From contig JAPPLJ010000043.1 of NCBI GenBank assembly GCA_028819475.1, positions 1 to 46,329 of the forward strand: 46,329 nucleotides of DNA, read 5' to 3'. The stretch comes from Rhodospirillaceae bacterium. Lineage in GTDB: Bacteria; Pseudomonadota; Alphaproteobacteria; Bin65. The translations under genes and the position numbers were made by a program. Of the stretch, positions 16,554 through 30,914 are shown one piece after another; position 1 is the stretch's first letter, and each line of letters begins with the position of its first letter. Below the pieces are notes generated by a model, which was not told the DNA's origin, made no database searches, and saw only the letters and a program-made list of their open reading frames with translations.

Positions 16554-18662
16554 ATGTCCGAAACGCCGAACCGCTCCCTGCTGCCGATCCTGCGGCCAGA
16601 CTCCGTCGCGGTGATCGGGGCGTCGGACACGCCGTCGCGCATCGGCGGCCGGCCGATCCATTCGATGAAGACGATGGGCTATGGCGGCCGGATCTATCCG
16701 GTCAACCCGCGGCGCGAGACCGTGCAGGGGCTGGCCGCATACCCGACGATCCGCGACGTGCCGGAAGCGGTGGACTGCGCGCTGATCGCCGTGCCGGCCG
16801 CGATCGCCGTCGACGCCATCCGCGACTGCGCCGACCGGGGCGTGAAATCGGCCGTCGTCTTCACCTCCGGCTTCGCCGAGCAGGGCGAAGACGGCGCGCG
16901 GGCGCAGGCGGAGATCGCCCGGATCGCCCGGGACAGCGGGATGCGCATCGTCGGGCCCAACTGCCTCGGCGTGTTCGCCATGGACCGGGGCTGGTACGGC
17001 ACCTTCACCAATGCGCCGGACATGCTGGACCTGCCGCCGGGGCCGGTCGGCATCGTCAGCCAGAGCGGCGCCTACGGCTCCCATGTCCTGCTGGTCGCCC
17101 AGAAGCGCGGCGTCGGGTCCAACTTCTGGGTGACGACCGGCAACGAATGCGACGTCGATCTCGGCGAGGTCATCGACTTCTACGCCGAATCCCCTGAGGT
17201 CGGGATCATCGCCGTCTATGCTGAAGGCGTGCGCAACGCGGGCCGGCTGCGGCAGGCGCTGGGCAAGGCGCGGGATGCGCGCAAGCCGGTGATCGTCATG
17301 AAGGTCGGCAAGACCGACGCCGGCGCCCGCGCGGCAGCCAGCCACACCGCCAGCCTGGCCGGCAGCGACGCGATCTACGACGCCCTGTTCCGGCAGACCG
17401 GCGCCTACCGGGCCGGCACCACGGAAGAGCTGGTCGATGTCGCTTATGCCTGCCAGTACGGCAGCTATCCGAAGGGCCGGCGGATCAGCCTGCAGACCAT
17501 CTCCGGCGGCGGCGGCGTGCAGATGGCGGACGATGCGGTGCGTCACGGGCTGGACGTCGCGCCCCTGCCGCAGCCGGTCCAGGACAGGCTGAAGGCGCTG
17601 ATCCCCTTCGCCGGCACCAACAACCCGGTCGATTTCACCGCCCAGGCCCTGAACGAGCCGGACCTCATGCTGAAGAATATCGGCCTGACGATCGAGGAGG
17701 CGGATTACGACAGCCACATCGTCTTCATGACCTCGGTGCCGGCCACGCCCTTCATGAAGAAACCCTGCGCCGACCTGTTCCGCACGGTGCGCGAACGCTG
17801 GCCTGACGTGCCGATGATCATGAGCCTTGTCGGCGGGCGCGACGTCGTCGAGGCCTACGAGCGGCTGGGCTATCCGGTCTTCGAGGATCCGTCGCTCGCG
17901 GTCCGGGCGATGGCGGCGCTGACCCGGTTCGGCGACGTCTTCGGCCGCGGGAGCGACAGCGCGCCGCCCGCGGCCCCGTCCGGCATGCTCCCGGCGCCGG
18001 CCGAAGCCGTGGGCGAGCATGAGGCCAAGGCGATCCTGGCGAGCGCCGGGATTCCGGTTGTGCGCGAAAGCCTGGCGGCGACGCCGGACGAAGCGGTTGT
18101 CGCAGCCGCCGCCATCGGCGGTCCGTGCGCGCTCAAGATCGTCTCGCCCGATATCCTGCACAAGACGGAGATCGGCGGCGTGCTGCTGAATGTCGAAGGC
18201 GACGACGACGTGGCCGAGGGCGCGCGGACCCTGCTGCGCCGCGCCGCCGAACAGGCGCCGGAGGCCCGGATCGACGGCGTATTGGTGAGCGAGATGGTTG
18301 CCGGCGGCGTCGAGACCGTGCTCGGCGCGGTGCACGATCCGGTGTTCGGGCCGGCGGTCATGTTCGGCCTGGGCGGCGTGTTCGTCGAAGTGCTGGAGGA
18401 TGTCAGCTTCCGCCTGGCGCCCTTCGGCGCCGACGAGGCCCGTCGCATGATCGGCGAGATCCGCGGCCGGGCGCTGCTCGACGGCGTGCGCGGCGCGCCA
18501 CCGGCCGACCTCGACGCCCTGGCCGACGCGCTCGCCCGCCTGTCCGTCTTCGCCGCCGCCAATGCCGGGCGGATCGAGAGCATCGACATCAACCCCTTCG
18601 TCGCCCTGCCCAAGGGCGGCGTGGCGGCCGATGCGCTGATCGTGCCGCGGACGGCGCAATGA
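16554..18662 (+). CDS. NDP-forming acyl-CoA synthetase (acetate--CoA ligase family), fused subunits
   Basis: This 702-residue protein fuses the two subunits of the NDP-forming acyl-CoA synthetase (ADP-forming in most members). Residues about 8-135 are the CoA-binding Rossmann domain (SVAVIGASDTPSRIGG). The succinyl-CoA-ligase-like part follows, with the phosphohistidine motif SHTASLAG near 262. From about 480 an ATP-grasp domain begins (AVGEHEAKAILASAGIPVV). It interconverts an acyl-CoA plus ADP and phosphate with acid, CoA and ATP. The acyl group is not deducible. Its stop overlaps the GNAT start (ATGA), so the two proteins are coupled; acetyltransferases of this type sometimes regulate acyl-CoA synthetases, and this pairing may be functional. 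Confidence 0.92.
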   Translation: MSETPNRSLLPILRPDSVAVIGASDTPSRIGGRPIHSMKTMGYGGRIYPVNPRRETVQGLAAYPTIRDVPEAVDCALIAVPAAIAVDAIRDCADRGVKSAVVFTSGFAEQGEDGARAQAEIARIARDSGMRIVGPNCLGVFAMDRGWYGTFTNAPDMLDLPPGPVGIVSQSGAYGSHVLLVAQKRGVGSNFWVTTGNECDVDLGEVIDFYAESPEVGIIAVYAEGVRNAGRLRQALGKARDARKPVIVMKVGKTDAGARAAASHTASLAGSDAIYDALFRQTGAYRAGTTEELVDVAYACQYGSYPKGRRISLQTISGGGGVQMADDAVRHGLDVAPLPQPVQDRLKALIPFAGTNNPVDFTAQALNEPDLMLKNIGLTIEEADYDSHIVFMTSVPATPFMKKPCADLFRTVRERWPDVPMIMSLVGGRDVVEAYERLGYPVFEDPSLAVRAMAALTRFGDVFGRGSDSAPPAAPSGMLPAPAEAVGEHEAKAILASAGIPVVRESLAATPDEAVVAAAAIGGPCALKIVSPDILHKTEIGGVLLNVEGDDDVAEGARTLLRRAAEQAPEARIDGVLVSEMVAGGVETVLGAVHDPVFGPAVMFGLGGVFVEVLEDVSFRLAPFGADEARRMIGEIRGRALLDGVRGAPPADLDALADALARLSVFAAANAGRIESIDINPFVALPKGGVAADALIVPRTAQ

Positions 18663-19273
18663 ACCGGAGCCTGTTCGGATTCCTCGGGCCGGTACAGCCG
18701 CGCAGCCACAGTCTGCGTGACGTTCAGCGGGCCGGAAAAGACGGGGTTTCGACGCCGCGGCTGCGGCTGCGCCCGCCGGCGATGGCCGACCTGCCGCACA
18801 TCCGGCGCTACGCCGTACGGGAACCCTTCTACCGTTACATGGATATGGAAAAACCGACGCCGGAGGGAATCGGCAAATACCTCGAATCGGCCATGGCGAC
18901 ATGGCGGCGGAGGCGGCCGGCCGAACTCGTCTTCGCGATCGAGCCGGGCGATGTCGGCCGGATCGTCGGACTCGTGCGGATCAGGATCGACGAAGGCGAC
19001 GACGGGACCGCGAGCGTCGGCTTCCACCTCGACAGCGATTTCCAGGGCCGCGGCTACGCGACCGAAGCGCTTCGGGAAATCGTGCGGATCGGATTTGCGC
19101 ACTCCGGCGTCGCGCGGATTTGGGCCGAGGTCGATACCCGCAACACGCAATCCTGCGCGCTGCTCGAGCGGGCCGGCTTCCGCCGGGAGAAGCGGATGGA
19201 GGGCTACAGGAGCATCCGGGGAACGGTGACCGACTGGTATCTGTATGTCGTTACCGCGCAGCAATCCGGCTGA
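18659..19273 (+). CDS. GNAT family N-acetyltransferase (RimJ/RimL type)
   Basis: This 204-residue protein transfers an acetyl group from acetyl-CoA. The acetyl-CoA-binding motif is QGRGYATEALREIV at about 136-149, followed by the RimJ/RimL-type pattern ARIWAEVDTRNTQSCALLERAGF. The start is the ATG at 18659-18661 overlapping the previous stop; residues 1-30 are poorly conserved, so translation might begin a little later, near the VSTPRLRLRPP stretch. Coupling to the acyl-CoA synthetase suggests a substrate related to that enzyme or the synthetase itself, which is inference. Confidence 0.85.
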   Translation: MNRSLFGFLGPVQPRSHSLRDVQRAGKDGVSTPRLRLRPPAMADLPHIRRYAVREPFYRYMDMEKPTPEGIGKYLESAMATWRRRRPAELVFAIEPGDVGRIVGLVRIRIDEGDDGTASVGFHLDSDFQGRGYATEALREIVRIGFAHSGVARIWAEVDTRNTQSCALLERAGFRREKRMEGYRSIRGTVTDWYLYVVTAQQSG

Positions 19274-19303
19274 TCGTGGCGCAGGCAGAACCGAACACTT
19301 CCC

Positions 19304-19427
19304 GTCATATCGACCGGAGACCCGGACCTGATCCGGGGCGGAGCGGAGATATCTTTTCTGCACGGAGACAGGCCCGAAGCGCTGCGCGGGAAAGATTTCT
19401 CCGCTCGCTTTGCTCGGTCGAAATGAC
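19304..19427. repeat. Palindromic MITE-like intergenic element (family 2)
   Basis: The ends are imperfect inverted repeats: gtcatatcgaccg at the left and cggtcgaaatgac at the right, with inner parts gcggagatatcttt and aaagatttctccgc also complementary. The 124-base unit would fold into a long interrupted hairpin. It fills the gap between the convergent GNAT and greA genes and could act as a bidirectional terminator. No gene is encoded. Confidence 0.7.
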
Positions 19428-19471
19428 AATCCCGGATTCGGACCGGTGCGACAGGAGGCGAAAAACCGCCC

Positions 19472-19945
19472 TCAGCCGTATTTCACCTTCATGATCTCGT
19501 AGGCCCTGGAGCCGCCCGGGGCGGTGACCTCGATGGAATCGCCGGTTTCCCGGCCGATCATGGCCCGGGCGAGGGGCGAGGTCAGCGACAGCAGGCCGTT
19601 GCCGATATCGCCCTCGTCCTCGCCGACGATCTGGTAGGTGCTTTCCTCGTCCGTGTCCTCGTCTGCCAGCGTGACGGTGGCGCCGAAGCGCACGATATCG
19701 CCGGACAGGCTTCGCGGGTCGATCACCTGGGCGCGGCTGACCTTGTCTTCCAGCTCCATCAGCCGGCCCTCGATGAACGCCTGGCGCTCCTTGGCGGCGT
19801 GATATTCGGCGTTCTCCGAGAGGTCGCCGTGGGTGCGCGCCTCTTCCAGCGCGTTGATCACGGCCGGGCGCTCCACCGACCTGAGCCGTTTCATTTCCTC
19901 CTGGAGCATGCCGTAGCCACGCTCTGTCATCGGAACCTTATCCAT
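19472..19945 (-). CDS. greA: Transcription elongation factor GreA
   Basis: This 157-residue factor rescues backtracked RNA polymerase by stimulating transcript cleavage. The N-terminal coiled coil carries the acidic tip (GDLSENAEYHAAKERQ), and the C-terminal FKBP-like domain includes TSPLARAMIGRETGD. The start at 19943-19945 (MDKVPMTERG) matches the family. It lies 116 bases after carB on the same strand, the frequent alphaproteobacterial order carA-carB-greA. Confidence 0.96.
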   Translation of the reverse strand: MDKVPMTERGYGMLQEEMKRLRSVERPAVINALEEARTHGDLSENAEYHAAKERQAFIEGRLMELEDKVSRAQVIDPRSLSGDIVRFGATVTLADEDTDEESTYQIVGEDEGDIGNGLLSLTSPLARAMIGRETGDSIEVTAPGGSRAYEIMKVKYG

Positions 19946-20061
19946 CGGGCGGTCCGTTCGTCGTCAAAGTGCTGTCCCGGCGCCTGCGGCAACAGATTGC
20001 TTCATCGGCGTCTCGATGGGGGACGCCGGGGGATGGTGCGCGCGCTCGCGCCGTCGGGTTC

Positions 20062-23319
<3,258 letters not shown>

Positions 23320-24555
23320 CTACGCCTGTCCCGCTTCCGCCATATCCGCCACGAAGCGCTCGAACAGGTAGGCGCTGTCCTGGGGGCCGGGGCTGGCCTC
23401 CGGGTGGTATTGCACGCTGAAGACCGGCCTGCCCTCGACCTTCAGGCCCTCGCAGGAGCCGTCGAACAGGGACTTATGAGTCATGGTCACGCCGGCGGGC
23501 AGGCTTTCGGCGTCGACCTCGAAGCCGTGGTTCTGGCTGGTGATCTCGACCTTGCCGGTCTCCAGGTCCTTGACCGGATGGTTGGCGCCGCGATGGCCGT
23601 GATGCATCTTGCGGGTCTGCCCGCCGAGCGCCAGCGCCAGCATCTGGTGGCCGAGGCAGATGCCGAAGACCGGCAGATCGAATTTCAGCACTTGCCGGAT
23701 CACCGGCACGGCGTAAGCGCCGGTTGCTGCGGGATCGCCCGGCCCGTTGGACAGGAACACGCCGTCGGGCGCGTGGCGCAGGATTTCCTCGGCGCTCGCC
23801 GTCGCGGGCACGACCGTGACCCGGCAGCCGAGCGCGGCCAGGCTGCGCAGGATGTTGCGCTTGGCGCCGAAATCCATCGCGACGACGTGGAAGCGCGGTT
23901 CGGACTGCCGGCCGTAGCCCTCGCCCCACACCCAGCCGGTCTCGTCCCAGTTGTAGGTCTGGATGCAGGAGACGTCCTTGGCCAGGTCCATGCCTTCCAG
24001 CCCCGGCCAAGCGCGGGCGTTGTCGATCAGGTCGCCGACCGGGAAATCGCCGCCGGGATCGTGGCGCAGCACGGCGTTGGCCGCGCCGCCGTCGCGCAGG
24101 CGCCGGGTCAGCCGCCTTGTGTCGACGCCGGCGATCGCCGGCAGATCGTGGCTCTTGAGCCAGCCGTCCAGATGCTGCGCGCTGCGGTAGTTGGACGGGT
24201 CGGTGATATCGGCGCGGAACACGCCGCCGAGCGCCGCCGGGGTCGCCGTCTCGATATCCTCGGCGTTGGTGCCGACATTGCCGATATGCGGAAAGGTGAA
24301 GGCGATGATCTGGGCGGCGTAGGACGGGTCGGTGAGGATTTCCTGGTAGCCGGTGAGCGAGGTGTTGAAACACAGCTCGCCCAGCACCGTCTTCGCCGCG
24401 CCGGCGCCCCGGCCCCAGAATACCGTGCCGTCGTCCAGGAACAGGCCGGCCGTCGCCCACTCCGGCCGCTTCGGGGCCGGCCGGTCGGGAACGATTCCTG
24501 CCGAAGGCCCGCCGCCGGGGCCCGCGGTCGTGTCGGGCGAAGGGGACGTCTGCAT
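23320..24555 (-). CDS. carA: Carbamoyl-phosphate synthase small subunit (glutaminase)
   Basis: This 411-residue subunit hydrolyses glutamine and passes ammonia to CarB. The class I glutamine amidotransferase triad is visible: Cys in FGICLGHQMLALALGG and His/Glu in SVQYHPEASPGP near the end. The N-terminal CPSase domain starts at about residue 32 (EWATAGLFLDDGTVFWGRG). The first 30 residues are a Pro/Gly-rich extension not seen in E. coli; a later start would need a non-ATG codon. Confidence 0.97.
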   Translation of the reverse strand: MQTSPSPDTTAGPGGGPSAGIVPDRPAPKRPEWATAGLFLDDGTVFWGRGAGAAKTVLGELCFNTSLTGYQEILTDPSYAAQIIAFTFPHIGNVGTNAEDIETATPAALGGVFRADITDPSNYRSAQHLDGWLKSHDLPAIAGVDTRRLTRRLRDGGAANAVLRHDPGGDFPVGDLIDNARAWPGLEGMDLAKDVSCIQTYNWDETGWVWGEGYGRQSEPRFHVVAMDFGAKRNILRSLAALGCRVTVVPATASAEEILRHAPDGVFLSNGPGDPAATGAYAVPVIRQVLKFDLPVFGICLGHQMLALALGGQTRKMHHGHRGANHPVKDLETGKVEITSQNHGFEVDAESLPAGVTMTHKSLFDGSCEGLKVEGRPVFSVQYHPEASPGPQDSAYLFERFVADMAEAGQA

Positions 24556-24623
24556 CGGCAGCCCGCTGTCTTTGGCCGTATTCGTCGGAAATCGCCGTAT
24601 CGGAGAGCCGGACCGGCCGGCGT

Positions 24624-24653
24624 TAGGTAGGAAAGGGGGGCCTTGCCGGTCAA
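24624..24653 (-). promoter_or_regulatory. Candidate promoter of carAB
   Basis: On the minus strand TTGACC (24648-24653) and TACCTA (24624-24629) are separated by 18 bases and lie about 70 bases ahead of carA. The match is moderate. The remaining gap to yqeY (24654-24920) must also hold the rightward yqeY promoter, but no convincing boxes were found, and no attenuator or PyrR-type leader is apparent. Confidence 0.4.
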
Positions 24654-24920
24654 GCGCAGGCGCCTACATCCCCGCCTTCGAACGGGCCGCATTTCGTCAC
24701 AGCGGCCGGTCGCGGAAGGGGCGACGTGCGGGGCCGCCAGCCGGCGACATATCCACACTCGGGCCACATTCGGGCCGCAGCCGGCGACCGCTCCATTGAC
24801 TCCGGCGGCCAGTCGATGGCATTTCTACGGCCTCTTGACGCGCGGCCGGAGACTGCCGGCGCGCCCGGCATCGGGTTTGGGACGGGCCCTGAGGTACGGG
24901 CCGGGACTGGAGACGGACAG

Positions 24921-25391
24921 ATGGCTGACGCCATGCTGCGCGACCGCATCAAGGCCGAACTGAAAGCAGCGATGAAGGCACGGGAGCAGCGAAAGACCGC
25001 GACCCTGCGCCTGATTTCGGCTGCGCTGAAGGACCGGGACATCGCCGCCCGCGGCAAGGGCGTTCGCGACGGCATCGACGAGACCCAGATTCTCGGCATG
25101 CTGCAGACCATGGTGAAGCAGCGCGAGGAGAGCATCGGCCACTACGAGCAGGGCGGCCGGCTGGAAATGGTCGAGCAGGAGCGCGAGGAAATCGCGATCA
25201 TCACCGGCTTCCTGCCGCCGCGGCTCGACGAGGCGGCGATGGAAGACGTCATCGGCTCGATCATGGCCGAACTCGGCGCGGAATCGATCAAGGATATGGG
25301 GCGCACCATGGCCGCCCTGCGCGAACGCTATGCCGGCCAGATGGATTTCGGCAAGGCGAGCGCGGTGGTGAAGTCGCGCCTGGCGCTGTAG
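24921..25391 (+). CDS. yqeY: GatB/YqeY domain protein
   Basis: This 156-residue helical protein is the stand-alone GatB/YqeY domain. Landmarks are RDRIKAELKAAMKAREQRK at the start, a middle AEL- and EE-rich helix (MVKQREESIGHYEQGGR) and the C-terminal YAGQMDFGKASAVVKSRL. The domain is related to the tail of the tRNA amidotransferase subunit GatB; its stand-alone role is not established. I placed the start at 24921 because GGAG precedes it by 8 bases and the family begins there; the frame is open further upstream. It precedes dnaG and rpoD, as in many alphaproteobacteria. Confidence 0.92.
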   Translation: MADAMLRDRIKAELKAAMKAREQRKTATLRLISAALKDRDIAARGKGVRDGIDETQILGMLQTMVKQREESIGHYEQGGRLEMVEQEREEIAIITGFLPPRLDEAAMEDVIGSIMAELGAESIKDMGRTMAALRERYAGQMDFGKASAVVKSRLAL

Positions 25392-25401
25392 TCGCCGCCG
25401 G

Positions 25402-25536
25402 CCCCTCGATACGCCCCGGATCAAATCCGGGGCTACTCGGGATGAGGGAAGGTCGCGGTCGTTTCGAATGCCCTCCCTCACCCTGAGCAGCCGCGCAGCG
25501 GCGCATCGAAAGCCTGCCCTGAGCCTGTCGAAGGGG
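25402..25536. repeat. Palindromic MITE-like intergenic element (family 1)
   Basis: The left half carries cctcgatacgcccc and ctactcgggatgaggg; the right half carries their degenerate inverted versions (ccctcaccctgagcag, gcgcatcgaaag), followed by a third motif, gagcctgtcgaagg. The same words occur at 45221-45333. The element occupies nearly the whole yqeY-dnaG gap. It contains no gene. Confidence 0.75.
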
Positions 25537-25572
25537 GCGGCGGCCATGACCGATTCGTGCTAGACTGTCAGC

Positions 25573-27384
25573 ATGGCGATCACTCCCCAATTTCTCGACG
25601 AACTGCGCAGCCGGGTGCCGGTGTCGGATGTCGTCGGGAAGCGGGTGAAGCTGGCGAAGAAGGGGCGCGAATTCAGCGGCCTGTGCCCGTTCCACAGCGA
25701 AAAGACGCCGTCCTTCACCGTCAACGACGACAAGGCGTTTTACCATTGCTTCGGCTGCGGCGCGCATGGCGACGTCATCCGCTTCGTGACCGAGACCGAG
25801 GGGCTGACCTTTCCCGAGGCGGTCGCCAAGCTGGCCGGCATGGCCGGGCTTGCGGTGCCGCAGGCGACGCCGGAGGAACGCCAGCGCGCCGAGCGGGCGA
25901 AAAGCCTGCAGGACGCCTGCGAAGCCGCGCTGCGCTTCTTCCGCCGGCGCCTCAACGAACCGGCCGGAGCCGACGCGCTGGCTTATCTGCGGCGGCGCGG
26001 CCTGAAGCCGGAGACGATCGAAGCATTCCGGCTCGGCTGGGCGCCGGACGGGAGAAACATCCTGAAACAGGCGCTGACCGGCGAAGGCTTCCCGGAGCCC
26101 ATGCTGGTCGAGGCCGGCCTGCTGGTGAAACCGGAGGACGGCGGCGACAGCTATGACCGCTTCCGCGGCCGGGTGATTTTTCCGATCGCCGACCGGCGCG
26201 GCCGGGTGATCGCCTTCGGCGGCCGGGCGCTCGGCGATATCCAGCCGAAATACCTCAATTCCCCGGAAACCCCGCTGTTCAACAAGGGGCGGCTGCTCTA
26301 TGCGCTCGACAAGGCGCGCCAAGCGGTGCGCGACGGCCCAGACGGCAAAGGGGCCGAGGTCATCGTGACCGAAGGCTACACGGACGTGATCGCGCTCCAC
26401 CAGGCCGGGTTCGGCGGTGCGGTCGCGCCGCTCGGCACGGCCCTCACCGAGAGCCAGATCGAGGAGCTGTGGCGCCTCGCGCCCGGGCCGGTGCTGTGCT
26501 TCGACGGCGACGAGGCCGGCCGCCGCGCCGCCGGCCGGGCGCTCGACCGGCTGCTGCCCCGGCTGGTCCCCGGCAAGACGGCGCGCTTCGTCTTCCTGCC
26601 GGAGGGCGAGGACCCGGATTCCTTCGTGAGCCTGTCAGGCCCGGAGGCCTTCGGCCGCCTCGTCGAACGCGCGATGTCAGTCTCCGAAGCGCTGTGGCGG
26701 CGCGTTGCCGGGACGCAGACGATCGACTCGCCGGAATTCGCGCTGATCGTGGAGAAGAAAATCGAGGACATCGTTGCGCAAATGGCCGAGCGGAGTACGC
26801 AATTCTACTATCGTGTATTCCTCAAGAAGCGGTTGTTCTCGGTGCTCTGGAACAAGCGGGACAGAACCGGCAAGGCGAAAATCATCGAGATGAAATCCGA
26901 TGCTGTTCCGGAAGAGAATGTCTCGAATGCCCAGAAGGCGCTGGTTGCGGCGCTGCTCAACCATCCCAGGTTGATCCGCGAATACGGCGAGCGGCTGGTC
27001 GAGGTCAATTTCGTATCAAGCGAACTGGAAAGGCTGTTGATGGATGCGATCCTGCTGCACAGCCACGCCGAAGATATCGAACCTGATGTACTGAAAGACC
27101 TTCTGCGCGCCAGGGACCACGAAAAAACCATCGCCAATATCTGCAATCAAAAAATCTATGCAGTCGCACCCTTCGCGGATCCGGCCTGCGATCCGGATAT
27201 GCTGGAAGTTGCCTGGAAGGATGCACTGCGGCGCCAGAACCTGATTTCCGCGGCAGAGGAACTGCAGCAGCGGCTGAAACGTGGCCTGTACCGCGAGGAC
27301 GATGCCGAATTTGCCCGGCTCACCGAGTTTGCGTCCGACATAGCGCGCCAGGCGGCGGCCCCGGAAGAGACCGAGCCCGGCTGA
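25573..27384 (+). CDS. dnaG: DNA primase
   Basis: This 603-residue enzyme makes RNA primers for replication. Domains in order: the zinc ribbon (CPFHSEKTPSF ... CFGCGAHGD, about 38-64), the catalytic core with TOPRIM residues (VTEGYTDVIALHQAGF and CFDGDEAGRRAAG, about 262-325), and a C-terminal DnaB-binding helical domain. From about residue 390 the DNA is visibly less GC-rich and the protein unlike the Ala/Pro-rich tails common in related bacteria. The start ATG at 25573 gives the normal N-terminus. It stands between yqeY and rpoD. Confidence 0.96.
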   Translation: MAITPQFLDELRSRVPVSDVVGKRVKLAKKGREFSGLCPFHSEKTPSFTVNDDKAFYHCFGCGAHGDVIRFVTETEGLTFPEAVAKLAGMAGLAVPQATPEERQRAERAKSLQDACEAALRFFRRRLNEPAGADALAYLRRRGLKPETIEAFRLGWAPDGRNILKQALTGEGFPEPMLVEAGLLVKPEDGGDSYDRFRGRVIFPIADRRGRVIAFGGRALGDIQPKYLNSPETPLFNKGRLLYALDKARQAVRDGPDGKGAEVIVTEGYTDVIALHQAGFGGAVAPLGTALTESQIEELWRLAPGPVLCFDGDEAGRRAAGRALDRLLPRLVPGKTARFVFLPEGEDPDSFVSLSGPEAFGRLVERAMSVSEALWRRVAGTQTIDSPEFALIVEKKIEDIVAQMAERSTQFYYRVFLKKRLFSVLWNKRDRTGKAKIIEMKSDAVPEENVSNAQKALVAALLNHPRLIREYGERLVEVNFVSSELERLLMDAILLHSHAEDIEPDVLKDLLRARDHEKTIANICNQKIYAVAPFADPACDPDMLEVAWKDALRRQNLISAAEELQQRLKRGLYREDDAEFARLTEFASDIARQAAAPEETEPG

Positions 27385-27398
27385 CTCGGGCCGCGGAC

Positions 27399-27426
27399 TT
27401 GTTGTCCGGCATGAGGGGGCTATATC
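27399..27426 (+). promoter_or_regulatory. Candidate promoter of rpoD
   Basis: TTGTTG (27399-27404) and TATATC (27421-27426) are spaced by 16 bases, just after the dnaG stop. It would give a leader of about 200 bases before rpoD. A second AT-rich -10-like word (gataat, 27574-27579) lies closer to the gene but lacks a clear -35. Confidence 0.4.
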
Positions 27427-27459
27427 TCGGCGAGTCGCCTGCACGCGTCCGGGACCGGC

Positions 27460-27490
27460 GGCCGGTCCTTCAGGCCGGTCCTTCAGGCCG
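27460..27490. repeat. 13-base tandem repeat in the rpoD leader
   Basis: The unit ggccggtccttca occurs twice in direct succession (27460-27472, 27473-27485), and a third copy begins but stops after five bases. It lies in the presumed untranslated leader of rpoD. Confidence 0.7.
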
Positions 27491-27632
27491 GGGCGCGTCG
27501 GGGGAAAAGGCGACATTCGCGGGGTGCGCGCGACGCCTGGGCGGCGCGGCGGGGAGCCTGCGAAAACGGAGCGGATAATCATATCGTGCGCGCCGGAGCG
27601 CCTGCGCTGCGCGAAGCTGGGGACGGAGCTAC

Positions 27633-29972
<2,340 letters not shown>

Positions 29973-30003
29973 CGCAAATTTTTGGAACGAATAAGATACC
30001 CAG

Positions 30004-30750
30004 ATGCGGATTGTAGCCTGGAATTGCGCCAAAGCGTTTCACAACAAAATTGACCGACTTCTGACGCTCCAACCGGACGTGGCCGTGATTTCCGAATGCG
30101 CCGCCCCGGAAGTGCTGGACCGGAAATGCCGCCTGCCGGAATTTTCCGCCCCGCCGGTCTGGCACGGTGACCATCCGAATTGGGGGGTTGGAGTTTTCTT
30201 CTTCAACGGCTGGGCCGGGCGGCGGCACCAACAGTTCGATCACAATCTGAAACTGTTGCTCCCGGTCGAAGTCACCAAGCCGCGGTGTTTCAATCTACTC
30301 GCGGTTTGGGCCTTCACCTACGGATTGCGCAAGGCGCAACGCGGGCCGTTGAACGAAGGCGCCGAATTCTATCGCCAGTTTCTGACCAAGGAAGACGCCG
30401 TGCTCGCCGGTGACCTCAACCACAACGTGATTTGGGACAAAGACGGCTGGGCGGGCAATTTCCGCGCCAGCCTCAATACTCTGGACGACTACTGCCTGGT
30501 CAGCGCCTATCATGCAGCCAAGAGCGAGGCGCAGGGGAAAGAAACGACTCCGACCATCTACTGGAAGAAGCGCAGGAAGGACGGCGACACCTACCACATC
30601 GACTATATCTTCGTGCCCTGCACTTGGACGAAGCGGACTTTCAACCTGCAAATCGGACGCTACGACGACTGGGTCGCCCCCGGCACCGGCATGAATGGCA
30701 AGGGCCTGAGCGACCATGTGCCGGTGATACTCGATACCGGGGACGGCTAG
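30004..30750 (+). CDS. Endonuclease/exonuclease/phosphatase (EEP) fold protein
   Basis: This 248-residue protein shows the EEP superfamily signatures in order: [12 protein letters not shown] (Asn 7), VISECA (Glu 31), [11 protein letters not shown] (about 136-146), YHIDYIF (about 197) and the terminal LSDHVPV with its catalytic His. It probably cleaves a phosphodiester or phosphomonoester with Mg2+, but the substrate is unknown. It lacks a signal peptide. It starts 31 bases after rpoD and is less GC-rich than its neighbours, suggesting insertion by transfer. It ends 14 bases before a truncated toxin gene, and may have replaced that gene's 5' half. Confidence 0.85.
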   Translation: MRIVAWNCAKAFHNKIDRLLTLQPDVAVISECAAPEVLDRKCRLPEFSAPPVWHGDHPNWGVGVFFFNGWAGRRHQQFDHNLKLLLPVEVTKPRCFNLLAVWAFTYGLRKAQRGPLNEGAEFYRQFLTKEDAVLAGDLNHNVIWDKDGWAGNFRASLNTLDDYCLVSAYHAAKSEAQGKETTPTIYWKKRRKDGDTYHIDYIFVPCTWTKRTFNLQIGRYDDWVAPGTGMNGKGLSDHVPVILDTGDG

Positions 30751-30764
30751 ACGCCACCATTCCC

Positions 30765-30914
30765 ATGCGCCTGTTATCCCGGTCGAACCGGATCGCCTTA
30801 TACTTCCTCCCCGAGAGCGCGACGGTCGTGATGCTTTGCGGCGGCGACAAGGGCAGTCAGCGGCGCGACATTGAGCGCGCCCGCCGGTTGGCGCAGGACT
30901 GGAGACGGACATGA
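30765..30914 (+). pseudogene. 3' remnant of a HigB/RelE-type toxin gene
   Basis: Codons at 30801-30914 read YFLPESATVVMLCGGDKGSQ and then RRDIERARRLAQDWRRT, which is the C-terminal third of HigB-type (RelE superfamily) toxins. The first roughly 60 residues of the family, holding the RNA-binding and catalytic strands, are missing; the EEP gene occupies that place. An ATG at 30765 would give a 49-residue peptide, unlikely to be active. Its stop overlaps the antitoxin start (ATGA), the normal arrangement of this toxin-antitoxin type. Confidence 0.75.
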
